Source: Prinsepia uniflora
Taxonomy: Eukaryota; Streptophyta; Magnoliopsida; Rosales; Rosaceae
Reading direction: 5' to 3'
NCBI GenBank assembly: GCA_032719365.1
Contig: CM064871.1
Location: 59,718,416-59,782,415 of the forward strand
Length of the DNA: 64,000 nucleotides
Position 1 is the first letter of the stretch. Each line of letters starts with the position of its first letter. Positions 47,701 to 58,783 of this stretch are shown piece by piece. Position numbers and translations under genes: made by a program. Below the pieces are notes generated by a model. The model was given only the letters and a program-made list of their open reading frames with translations. It was not told the origin of the DNA and ran no database searches.

Positions 47701-50700
47701 GACTGCCCTTCAGGTTGACAGCGGAGGACTGTAGCAGAGACCCAGATATCACATACCTCCTCCGGATCCTGGCGTACTCTGATAGCCCGGGAGGGCAAAG
47801 GTCGGAAATATCCCTTGTCTGACACTTCGTGTCAGACGGGAGCAGGGTCATCCCGCGTTAATCCCGGGGGGATTGTGTAACGACCCGTCCCGAATTCCAG
47901 GATTATATTAGTCATTAATCTCGATTAGTGAGGTTGATCGGTGATTAGTAGGGCGGAATCAGACAAAATGTGCAAAATGACCGTTTTGCCCATGGTTGTG
48001 GGTAAAATGTTGACTTTTTGATCGGGCGGTCAAACGGACTTTGACCGATGACCGTGACGTAGTTCGGGACGTCACGAGTTCATAGACAGGCGGCACGTTC
48101 GATTTCGACATTCGTGGAGAAAGTTATGATGTTCGGAAGATGAGGGGCATTTTGGTAATTTGGTCAATTGGGGTCAAATGTTGACTTTTTGACCAGGAGG
48201 TCCGATGGACGAGGGCCAAAGACCGTTACGTAGGTATCGTCGATACGAATCCAACGGCAGGCGGCATGCCGAAATCGGAGATTCGACGACGAAGTTATGG
48301 TCAAGGGAACGAATTAACGAACCGAGACTCCGATTAAAATAATAATATAATAATGAATAGTGACCGTTGACTGTGCACCTCCAGATGAGTGACAAGTGTC
48401 ACCCATCCCTTGTTTCCAGCTCCATGTTTCCCTCCCAACACTATCATTACAACATCATCATTCATTCTCCATCTTTTTCCCCCATTTTCTCCTTCTTTGT
48501 TTCTTACCCGTGGACCTTCAAAAATCAGTGTGGGAGAACTGGGAGAATTGGCTCCCTTCCTCTGCCGTTCTTGAGAGAAAAATGAGAGACTAATGGATTG
48601 AGCTACCAAGGGAAACACGAGGGGTTGTGAGTGTGCTGAATTCTGGGTTTCGAAAATTTAGAAAAATTGGGGGGAAATTCGAATAATGAGATTTGAGCCG
48701 TGAGGATTGGAATTAAGGCTTCATTTAGCTTCCTGAGGTTGTGACGAGTGGAACCAGATCAAAAACGAGAGGAATTGGTGCCGTTTTGGCTCTGAACACA
48801 CTTGGTGACAGAGGAGGAAATTCGAGGTTGAGTCGAGGAATTGGAGGCTTTAATTGACGAAATTGACCTGGGGATTATGTTCCTGAGGATCCCACGATGC
48901 TTCTGGAAGGATCAATTGAAGGAAAACGTTGGAGATCGATGAAGTTCCATCATTGCACAGTGGACGGTGTTCGAGCTTGAGTCGTGATCTTGGAGTGATC
49001 AAACGACGAAATTGATGAAGGGGAACCGTCTCTCATGGTCCAGTGATGCTTCTGGATGCATCAATTGGAAGAAACCAGCAGCCATTGAAGGAATTCCATG
49101 AACGAACAGTAACCGGGTGTTCTTGGTGTTCATCATCGAATCGTGGGAATTTGGGTAAGTGATTGTGTCATTGAGTTTACAGATCTTAAATTGAACTTAA
49201 AACGAAGCTAACTGAATGATCAATTGGAAGGTTTAAGGATGAATTGATGGACATTGAATCGGGTCTGTTCGCGGGTTTTTCAACCCGTTTACCAGACAAA
49301 CGGGCGAAGGGGGTGACTGTGCTGGTACTGTAGCAGGCGCGTGGGTTTCACGCGCAGCCACTCACGGCGGCGCGTGACGGCGCGTGGGCACGAATCTCGA
49401 GGTGAGGTCAACATGAACCTATTTAATGTAACGAACATTTTGGGATTGGTTTCGTGTCGATCGGACACCGTCTCGATATTGTTCGGGATGTCCGAAGGTT
49501 TTAAATCAAGTTTAAAAATAGTTAAAAATTCGGGAAAATTACGGGACTTTGATAGGATGTTGATGATGAGGTTAGTGACCCTCTAATGTAATTTGGACAG
49601 GATTGGGAGTCCTGGTGATAGTCGTGTGGCCCGGGAGGGCCGGTGGCACGCGTATCGAGGCATACCGTTAAAACGGTCTATGAGTGGACTTTGGTTTTAT
49701 AAATCCTATGCATGCTTAAATGTGTTATATGTTTTATATACGTGATTTCCATGATGGTGATTGTGAGTATTGATTTCGGGTATGTTGCACGTATTTCGAG
49801 GTATTTTTCGTATATCACGTATATCGAGGTTAACAGTTTTATTGTGGTTTTATGTGCTTATGGCTTAATGGCTTAATAAATAATGTGATAAAAAGGTTTT
49901 TGGAATTGGAAATATGAACTCGGGCTTAAGGCCCACTTGTTTTGGAAATTTCGGACTTGGAGTCCATTTGAGTGCGTAATCGGGCCGGGGGCCCAGTTAC
50001 TTTATGAAATCGGGCCAGGGGCCCAGTCGTTTACGAAATCGGGCTGAGACCCATTTGAGTTATGTTATCGGGCCAGGGGCCCAGTTGATTTACGAATTCG
50101 GGTCGTGGGCCCAGTGGGTTTATAAAGTCGGGCTGCGGGCCCAGTTGGTTTACAAATCGGGCCGTGGGCCCAGTGGTTCATAAAATCGGGCATGAGGCCC
50201 AATTGGATTATAACGGTGATTTCGGGTCAGGGACCCTATGTTTAATAATTGTGATTTTGGGTCAGGGACCCTAAATGGAATTATGTTGTTTTATGGAGAT
50301 TTCGGGCGGGGCCCATTGTAATGTGGTGAAATGATTTAATAAAACTGTTTTCCATATACCATCTGGATACAAGGATATATGATGGTCTCCTCCAGATGTC
50401 TGGGACACTGGGGAAGTCATGGTGCATTGCCTGCGAGGGGTCATTGTACGGAGCAGCCGGACCGTATGATGACTCAGGAGCATGATTGCTATGATTGACG
50501 TCAGGGACGTCAGACATCTGGGATGTCAGAGATATGGACCCGGAGAGACCCCGGGCAGCACGCGTAGCTTATTAATACCGTGAGATATGACGTCAGGGAT
50601 GTCAAGCGTCTGGGAAGCTAAGCATCTGGGATGCTGGTGATGGTAATGGTAAATATGGATTAATGAATCTATGAAATGGCTTATCGGTTGGATATGTGTT

Positions 50701-51239
50701 ATATGGTAAAAATGGATTATTGGTTATGAAATGGTATGTCGGGTCGGGGACCCTAAATGGTTTTGGATTTATGGATTTATATTTATGGCTTTGGGCGGTG
50801 GCCCACATGGTTTTAATATGTTTGGTGGTCAGTTTTGGGCTGAGTTCCCACACTTGGTTTTAAGTTAACGGTTTTTGGGCTAAGGCCCTAATGGCTCGGT
50901 TGAGCAAACGTTTTGGTTACTGGTTTTCGTGGCATGCATACGTTTTTATTGGAGGGCATAAATGTCTTATAAATGTATTTGATGGAACTTATTGATTTTT
51001 GTCCACTCACAGCTTTTGGTTTTAATGCCCTTCAGGTTGATTACGGATGCGATTGCAGCAGAGACTGGGACATTGCACACCTCCTCCATCGGTCCTTGCG
51101 CACTCTGGATGCCCCGTTTGGGCAGTGGCTCTTGGTTATCCCTTGTCTGACACCCCTTGTTGGACGGGAGCAGGGCACATTCCACGGTAATCCCAGGGGG
51201 ATTAGGATGGGTCCTGCCAGATTGGGATGGGTCCTGTCA
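44727..51239 (+). mobile_element. Solo LTR E, 3.16 kb, split by solo LTR F
   Basis: Starts TGTAACGACCCGTCCC at 44727 and ends GGGATGGGTCCTGTCA at 51239, flanked by exact TAATA at 44722-44726 and 51240-51244. F is inserted 15 bases from its right end; the last 15 bases are 51225-51239. It shares with C the GTTCATGACGG array (about 47020-47200) and is the closest full-length relative of C's LTR in the window, with about 1 kb of additional sequence in its first half. Confidence 0.93.
47876..51219 (+). mobile_element. Solo LTR F, 3.34 kb, nested in solo LTR E
   Basis: Starts TGTAACGACCCGTCCC and ends GGATGGGTCCTGCCA, flanked by exact GATTG at 47871-47875 and 51220-51224. A tandem array of about 36-40 bp units with TCGGGCCNNGGGCCCAGTT lies at about 49915-50235. 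GTGAGTGGAC-type and GTCCACTCAC blocks are near 49680 and 51001. It is one of the youngest insertions in the stack, since it interrupts E, which interrupts Y. Confidence 0.93.
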
Positions 51240-53425
51240 TAATATCCACAATACAGGGTGCACTTCGGGGAAAACATATTTCCATCCGAAAGCCCTAAAT
51301 ATCCGAAACACATCACCATCATGAAGACCAGTGAAAAACAGTTGCGTTTAAAACTCAAATCAGTATCAACACAGGGCCTCAGCCCCAAAATATAGTTTTC
51401 TCAAATCCGGAAAACGGATGTCCCGATTTATTCTATAAATCCGAAAATCATCAATATCATCATGTAATCACATGGAAATACAATCCAATCAAAATCACAG
51501 TTTCATTGGGTCTCAAGCCCAAAATCGCAATTTCAAGTAAATACGTGGAACCGTAAACCGAGTTTCCATTTTCACGTAAATCCATGAAATCAATCCCTGA
51601 CTCATAATCCGAGTCAAAACATCATTTTCAATCCCTGACTCATAATCCAAGCCAAAACATCATTTTCAATCCCGGGCCTACGCCCAAAACATCAATTTCA
51701 CAATTTCTCGAAAATAGTGCCAAAAATAATATAATAATTCAAAAAATCGAGAAACTACCGGATTGAAACATCAATCATATAAAATCATGTCAAATCATAT
51801 AATAAACCATTTAAAACATATATGCATGCATCACGGTTAGAAAACAAAGTCCATTCACACATACCGTCCAACGGCCCGCTTCCGAGTTGCACGTTTTTCC
51901 GTAAATTTTGAAAATCTCAATTCCTGCCCAAAATCATTATCGAGGGTCACTAACACTTCAATATATCTCATATAATTTTTCCCAATTTTTCTGGGATTTA
52001 AATACGTATTTAACACGTAAATCAAAACTTCAGATACACAGAACGTTATCGAAACGATATCCGATTTCCTCGAAATCAGTGCCAAAATGTTCGTTGCACT
52101 GAGAAGATTCAAAGTCATGTTGACCTCACCTTGCAACAAGACTCCACGCGCCCTCACGCGTCGTCGTAAGTGGTTGCGCGTGACCACCACGCACCTGCTA
52201 CAGTGTCGTCGTCCCAATCCATTTTCCTGCAATTCTGGTTCTGCAACCCGCGAGACGATCCGACTCAATCCTTGTCAATTCGACATCCTTTCCAACAATT
52301 AAACATTCAAATAGCCTCGTAAGGGCCTTAATGTAAGTTCTGCATCATCAATTATGTATATAATTACCTTAATCCTTCAATTTGAAGATAAACTTTCGAA
52401 GAATATCTAGGCACTGTTCAACCTTTGAAGTTCATCAATCCCAACAGTTTTCCTTCAATTGATCCATCCAAAAGCTTCATTGGACTATGATGAACTTGTT
52501 TTCGAGCCCAATTTCATCGTTTAATCCCTCCAAGATCACAACTCAAACCTCGAATATCTTCTCTGCCATAAGGTCCGTTCTAAGACAAACAGACACCAAT
52601 TCCCTTCATTCTTGAAGTGATCCTGATCGAGGCAATCCCAGAAAGCTCAAATCAAGCTCAATTTGAAGTTTCACGACCTACAAATTCAAATTTGATTTTT
52701 GGGAGAATTTGAATTCTTACGGGTTTTGGGCTTTCGGGTTTAGAGATTCTTCCTCAACTTAGCTCTCTATTTCAGTCCTCTTAATTCCTTCTCATAATCT
52801 CTATTCTCTGATATTTCGTCTCAAGTTGAGTTGTGGAAGGAATTGGCTATGGAAGGAACATAATCAAACTCTGTTTTTTTGTTTGTTCACGGTTCAAAGA
52901 AGAACAAAGAAGATGACTAATAATGAAGAAGAAAATGATGATTAAGGATGACGATGGATGATTAATAAAATGAATCAACGGGAAACATGATCCACAATTT
53001 AGGGGCCTCAAAACATGGGATGAGTGACACTTGTCACTCATCCAAGGGTCCATAATCATTGATCACTTTTCAATATTTTATTATTATTTTAATCGAAATC
53101 CCGGGACGTAAGTTTAACCGATTTCAATCCCGTGACCATAACTTTCCCGTTCAATGTCCGATTTCGACGTGCCACCTGTCTACTGACTCGTGACGTCCTG
53201 AACTACTTTACAGTCACTGGCCAAAGTCTGTTTGACCGTCCGAGTCAAAAGTCAACATTTTGCACTTACCTTCAAAATAACCAAAATGCCCTTCGCTTTC
53301 ACAGACCCGCAACTTTCACATCCGACCTCCGATTGACGCATGCCGCCTGTCTACGGATTCAGCGTCCCGAGACCTACTCAATAGTCTCTTCGGAAAGTTC
53401 AAAAAGTGTTCCGATCAAAAAGTCA

Positions 53426-54459
53426 TTTTTGCAATATTATATTTTTAAAAAACAGTGAAATTTTATCAAAAAATTTAGAGTTAAAGTCTTAATGACTTTA
53501 TAAGATAAGGTAAATAACTATATATTAATCAGAATAAGTCTTATAATATTTCAAAAATATGAGACCAATTTTTAATAAAATATTTCTTCAAATTCAATTT
53601 AAATATTTTTCAAAATTTTAAATATTCTTTTATTTTTTTCCATAAAAATAAACCAAATTTAAAAATTTTGGGTTCTCCTTATTCGTGAGCCAAGGATGAT
53701 CACCCTTGCGTCCAAAGCCATGGCCGGCCCTGCACTTGCTCTAGAAATAAACACATAAACCCTAATTAATTCCGTACGGTACGTAGTTGTGGCGCATGCC
53801 CGGTAATGGTGTGCTGATAGATCATATATTGTCAGGGACTGCTTGGGATTAATTGATTAGTAAGTTTTTGTTGCATCAAGGAGAATAAATGTTTCCTTAT
53901 TGTCATGATCAAAGAAAAACTCGATCAAATGTCTCCCTCAAGAAAAAAAGATAAATCCTAATCAGTGGTGGGAGAGCGAGCTCATATTTAGTTTAGGAAC
54001 CTAGGAGTTTAAATACATAGAAGAGAAAGAGAGAAAGAGAAAATCCATGAATTCATTATTTTACTCAATTTGTTATTTTAATTCATTTAATTTGTTTTTA
54101 AAGTTTAAAAATCATGTGATCTTTAATCTTAACCGTTAAAAGTTTTTTAAATTTAAAAATTTAAAAATTGTGTTCCATTTGATATGAAAATACACTTAAT
54201 GAATTATGGCCTTGTTAGCTGCTGATGTGCTCTCTTCTATGCTTGCCAAGGGATTTGCAAGGTAAAGAGGAGATAATTTTCCACCGATAGGGTGTCGGCC
54301 TATTAGATTTTGATGCTTAAGTCAATAAATGAGATGGAAAATTGTAGGAAAGTAGACAACATAAGGGCAAAGAGAATGTTTAGTTTTGTGAGCTGAGATT
54401 TTCTTTATGAGGGAACCTTGACTTGTATTTATAGTGGTAAATTTGCTTATTTTCTATAG
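53426..54459. other. AT-rich intergenic DNA, no gene seen
   Basis: Sequence beyond the broken right end of element Y. No long frame. An exon-like peptide at about 54203-54262, followed by GTAAAG, could be a fragment of a reverse transcriptase gene, but is too short to call. A GA-rich run lies near 54020-54045. Confidence 0.55.
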
Positions 54460-56318
54460 AAAAAAAGAAGTTCAAATCCCCTTATGCTCTGACATAGCAA
54501 AGCAGTTTGATGCTCCTTCTATTAACAAATTACCACCACCCGTCACAACTATTTTCACATGCCTAAAAGTCAAGGATTTTCAAGGTAACATTAAACTCTT
54601 TAATCAACACTTCCATTACAAAATAAATACAAATTCATCTTCCTACTCAATAACGCATAGAAAAGGCTGTGTTGTACAGTACACTAGCCACATTGTTTAA
54701 CTTTCTTAATTTTCTTTTCTTTTATTACCAAAGCGATACTTTTATTGCCAAATATATTCAGATTTGTTACTTCTTCACAACAAATGAGAGTAACACGTCC
54801 TACATCAAAGATCATTATGGAAGCTAACCAAATACCAGCTACTAAAACACTTACATTGTGCGAGTTCAGCTATCTCAATCCAAACGAACACAAGGTAAAA
54901 AAATACCTTTTCTTATTACATTTTCAATTTACTTGCAAACTTCATTCAAATTTTACTTGATATTACTGATATGCAATTCACAATTTTTTTGGAATACTTG
55001 CGTATTCACGTATTTTGTTTATTACATTTCATTCACAATCTACCGTTTATGTAAATTCTTTTAATATTCATGCGATATTTCGATAACACTTATTTTGTTT
55101 GAACACTTACATATTTCGATAACTGATTTTTTTACCCTTAATAATTTGTATCTGCTGGTGTATTAATATATTACAATGATAGCTTTTAGCATTAACAATC
55201 ATAATACTAATGTTGTTGAAGAACTTCAATTAATTATAAATTATTGAAGCATGCACAATTAATGATTGTTATACAAGCAATTTCAACTACTGCAGATTTT
55301 ATCAGTTGAAGATTTTTTTTATTTTTTTCTTCTAACTGCTGTTTCTAAGCTGCTTTTAGTGGGTTTTATGTGTGGTTGGGTTGGATTTGTGGAACACATC
55401 ATTAGTTGTTCAACATGCATCATATTTGAATTTATCCTTCAAATAAGACTCGAGCTTTTGTTTGCAGTTTTCATTTAGGCAACATTGCTCTGTTCAGTTC
55501 ATCAACATTCATGAACAGAGCATACCAATGTTAGTACCAATTGTATTGGTTTTAATACAAGTGAAAGATTGATTAAGGAATATGAATTGGTATGTTGATT
55601 ATGAAATAAAAACGAAACATTGCTCTCTTGATTATCAAATGATGCAACATGAATTGGCTTCTTCGTACTACATTTAGTAGTTCTCTATTTTCTTACTGCA
55701 TATTGGTTATACATTTAGTGCTTTTCTGTCTTCTTGCAGCATCAAGAAGTTTTCTTAATGAAGTAGTTTCTAATTTAAATTTATTTATTATCAATTATTT
55801 GTTGTTCAATATAGTTTCACTTCCTCATTCACATATATATTTAGGATGCTCATTTTGCATACAAAGCAACCATCAAACCTTCAACACAAATCGTGAATGG
55901 TGGTGCAATTTTTGCCCAATTTGTTGCAAACAAATGAAAATAAATTATGCAGATGGTCACTTGGAGTGCAATTATCATGGCGAACAAGATATAGACTATA
56001 CAGTCCCTTGATAATTTTAAAATTTAAGTATTCACATATATGCATTCTATAATATTATTGTTACTATTATTAAAAACCTCTAATAAAAAACATCAATGCA
56101 GGTTCAAGGTAACATTGGTCCTTGAAGATGAAAAAATAAAAAGAAAAAAAAATGTTATGGTTCTTGGTAAAATATGCGATCATTTGTTAGGAAAAACGTG
56201 CACATATTTTACAAGAAATTTAGTGTATACAACTCATCAGATATTACCAGATAAGATACTTGCATTGCAAGGCGTGAGCAAACTTTTCTTACTCCGTTTT
56301 TGGCACACGAAAAAATGA
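54460..56318 (+). pseudogene. RPA70-like single-strand DNA-binding protein remnant
   Basis: Three exon-like blocks resemble replication protein A large-subunit proteins of plants. Block 54460-54700 reads DIAKQFDA...PPPVTTIFT..KVKDFQG, like the end of an OB fold. Block 54762-54894 ends TLTLCEFSYLNPNEHK before GTAAAA. Block 55840-56011 has a zinc ribbon, CSFC ... CNFCPIC. Block 56102-56318, after ATGCAG, reads RFKVTLVLEDE ... LPDKILALQG and ends in a stop, like the C-terminal OB fold. A good donor after the zinc-ribbon block is missing and the central linker is not found. The family binds single-stranded DNA in replication and repair; RPA-like genes are also carried by Helitrons. Probably dead, but expression is possible. 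Confidence 0.6.
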
Positions 56319-57900
56319 GCAAAATTGTTATGATTTATTACTCCAAGGCTTATGCAATCTGACAATAACTACTTCTTTACCAAGCTCTGAATAGATATCT
56401 CTATCAACTCTAGCTCCACGATTTGAAAGAGCTCTGTGTTCCTCTCCAACTGACAATATCAAAAATAAGTACTGATAAATTAACCTTAAATCTCTCCAAA
56501 TTTTTATATCAACTTATTTTCCATAGTCTACCAAAGTAAACTAAGATATAAACAGACAACTCATTATTTTTGTAATTTTCTATCTATTATGTACATAAAA
56601 AAACGATAATATGCTCTCCAATGAAGAGATCACTGCAAATGAACAAGATTTATATGAGGACCAAAATAGATTTGAAAATCTCTCAATCAAATCGTTAAGA
56701 AAAAAAAAATCTCAAGTTACTATTAAAACAGAATATGAGTAAGTATTGTCTTATCCTTCTTATATTAATACAATTCCTATTCATATTGATCATTAATCAG
56801 TGTAATTTACATTTTTAAACTTAATTATTCTTTTAACACGTATTAATATTTGATTCTTACGAATTAACCGCTACCAACTTATATATTTTAGCACACAAGC
56901 AAAATAAAAGGAAGAATAAACTACATGGACTGAAAGCTAAAGACTGCATCCATCGTTGCCAATCTTTTTGAGTATCCATCGTTTTGCGAACCAACATTCA
57001 TATATCTATATATCCATAAACCCAGCTATATAATAATTATATGTAGTTATCTTTATCATATATCTATAAACACTCATGTTAATTATATGTATATATGCTA
57101 TTTTATGATGAAACATGATTTCTAATATTGGCTGCTTCATTTATAAGATTTGAACTCAACACCGTGCTTAAGGGAACAAACTCCTACCACCAAACATTAA
57201 TGAAATGCACCCGTTTTTACCACTTTTTCGGTTTGGTTTATTAGTTCGTGTTCATAGAAGCAGTCAGAGCTTGTTTAATCTCAGCGGTTCCTTGCGTTAT
57301 CTTCACCTTTACACTAAAATCGTGGTCTCTGTTGACTGTTTGTGTATTTTTTCTTCTTTATATCCAACTGAAAATGACTTCATTTTCTCCTCTCCTTATA
57401 TTTTTCTGGATGTAAGTATCACGATTCCACCCAATAAAAACAAAAACAAGAAAGAGAGCAATGACGGTCGATATTTAAACTGAGGGACCCTCCTTGAAAT
57501 AATGGATCCAAGCTATTCGATAATAATAATATCTTCCCCTTCTCAATAAAATATTTTGGTGCTTTGGATCTATCGATGAGTGCAACGTTGAATGCCACAC
57601 GTACAAGTTGATACTGTGGGTTCCACTTATGAATCTAGCTAGGAAATTTACATGCTTAAATTTGAGTACCAATTTGTATTATTAGTAATTAAAAATATTT
57701 ACGAAAGCTTGGAAATTTCTAAATTTTTACTGGTAGACGGGTCGTTCTGAAATGGTGTTGCTTACTTGAAATAGCGAATAAACGAAAGATAAAATGAATT
57801 AAAGGAAATTATGTTATGCATAATTAAAATTTGAGATGTTGGTGTAGTGTTGCAAGGAAATTTTTTCCATGTCGACGGACGCCCTTTTCTCAAGGAGAAG
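56319..57900. other. AT-rich intergenic DNA with one possible exon
   Basis: A frame at 56611-56742 (43 codons, ending KTEYE then a stop) is charged and could be a last exon of the RPA-like gene, but has no recognisable match. The remainder, including ATATATCTATATATCC-type runs near 56998-57100, is low complexity with no gene seen. Confidence 0.5.
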
Positions 57901-57920
57901 ACAAGAAGGAGAAGAAGTCG

Positions 57921-57926
57921 CACGTG
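57921..57926. promoter_or_regulatory. G-box upstream of GWD1
   Basis: CACGTG in the context GTCGCACGTGACG, about 190 bp before the CT-rich leader. G-boxes bind bHLH and bZIP factors, including light and clock regulators. Starch-degradation genes are known to be diurnally regulated; a role here is inferred. Confidence 0.35.
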
Positions 57927-58109
57927 ACGATCTCCAATGTCTGCTCGATTTTTCGGAAGAGTGGCCACGCGTCAATGGGGAGAGATAAAGCGCCATGTCA
58001 CGTTACGTAGACTCGCTCTTTGATTTCATTTCAAGAAAGAGAGGACTACTGGTTGCACTTGCAGATGCCACCAATCACAAGAATTCGCGGACTGGATTCG
58101 TCTTGGAGC

Positions 58110-58257
58110 GCTCCCTCTCCTTTTCTCTTTCCTTTCTCCACTCTCCTCTCTTCTCCTACTTCACTCTCCCAACCTCTCTTTCAAGAATCTGATCGTATAT
58201 TCATTCTCCCTTCCTCCCCAATCCCATACTCAGAGCAGCTTTAATCAATTTACGCAG
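58110..58257 (+). other. GWD1: Probable 5' UTR exon of GWD1
   Basis: A pyrimidine-rich leader (CTCCCTCTCCTTTTCTC and similar) runs to ACGCAG, followed by a GTTAGC donor at 58258. The matching acceptor is ATCTCTTCAG at 58751-58760, 23 bases before the start codon. A leader intron of about 500 bp is therefore likely. The 5' end is a guess, because no transcript data are available. Confidence 0.5.
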
Positions 58258-58783
58258 GTTAGCTTCTGCAGTTTAGTCAAATTTTCCGAAGGTTTTCAAC
58301 TGGAATTGTTGCAGTGTCAATATTGTTTTTACCTCAATTTCTACCGTTTGTCTGTTTGGTTCCCGAGAAAATAAATGCTTATTAACTATTTAAGAAAGAA
58401 AGAAAAGGAAAGAAATGATATGCAACTGTTCCAACTTTGAATTCCTTTTGCCTTGTGAAAGTGAAAAGGTACGAGCTTTAATGACAGTAACACACCTGAT
58501 CGGCGAGTTCTCAAAAATCAGTGAAGTAATTTCCTCCGTCTTTCATTTTCCTCAGCTTTTTCGGCGTTCAAACACATAATCAGCACAATTTACATGTTTT
58601 TGTTTGTTTATTATGTATGTATGTCGGAATTGGAAATGATCATACCTAATTTACTTGAAGTATGAATAAATGCTTATGCTGTTTATATTCCGTTTTTGTT
58701 GCTTGGTAATTTTGTTCTGATGGATTCTTTTGCTGAGTTTGGAATCGTTGATCTCTTCAGAATTGAGGAGGGTATCAACGAAT

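Larger units (their letters stand above)
34982..53425 (-). mobile_element. LTR element Y, reverse orientation, interrupted by solo LTRs D, E and F
   Basis: The 3' LTR is on the left (34982-40294) and the 5' LTR on the right (43986-53425). Both begin, on the plus strand, TGATAGRACCYGTCCCCGAAGG. Net of insertions the 3' LTR is about 2.0 kb; it lacks a 984-bp stretch present in the 5' LTR at 52117-53100. The 5' LTR has lost its first 85 bases or so at 53425, so no right-hand target duplication can be found; CATAA on the left is the expected one. Primer site and polypurine tract are present. The interior (40295-43985) has no recognisable pol. Confidence 0.88.
43986..53425 (-). repeat. 5' LTR of element Y (interrupted by E and F, truncated)
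   Basis: Consists of 43986-44726 and 51245-53425. It keeps a 984-bp internal block (52117-53100), including the near-palindrome at 53018-53043, that the 3' LTR has lost. It stops at AAAAAGTCA near 53425, about 85 bases before the expected TGTAACGACCCGG terminus, and unrelated AT-rich DNA follows. Confidence 0.85.

Noticed and set aside
54203..54262. Exon-like peptide ending in a GT donor
   Set aside because: It vaguely resembles the ADVLSRML segment of LINE reverse transcriptases, but 19 codons without neighbours are not enough.
55649..55835. Hydrophobic N-terminal extension of the frame containing the RPA zinc ribbon
   Set aside because: The sequence before about 55840 is AT-rich intron-like DNA giving a chance membrane-like peptide. 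RPA proteins have no such segment.
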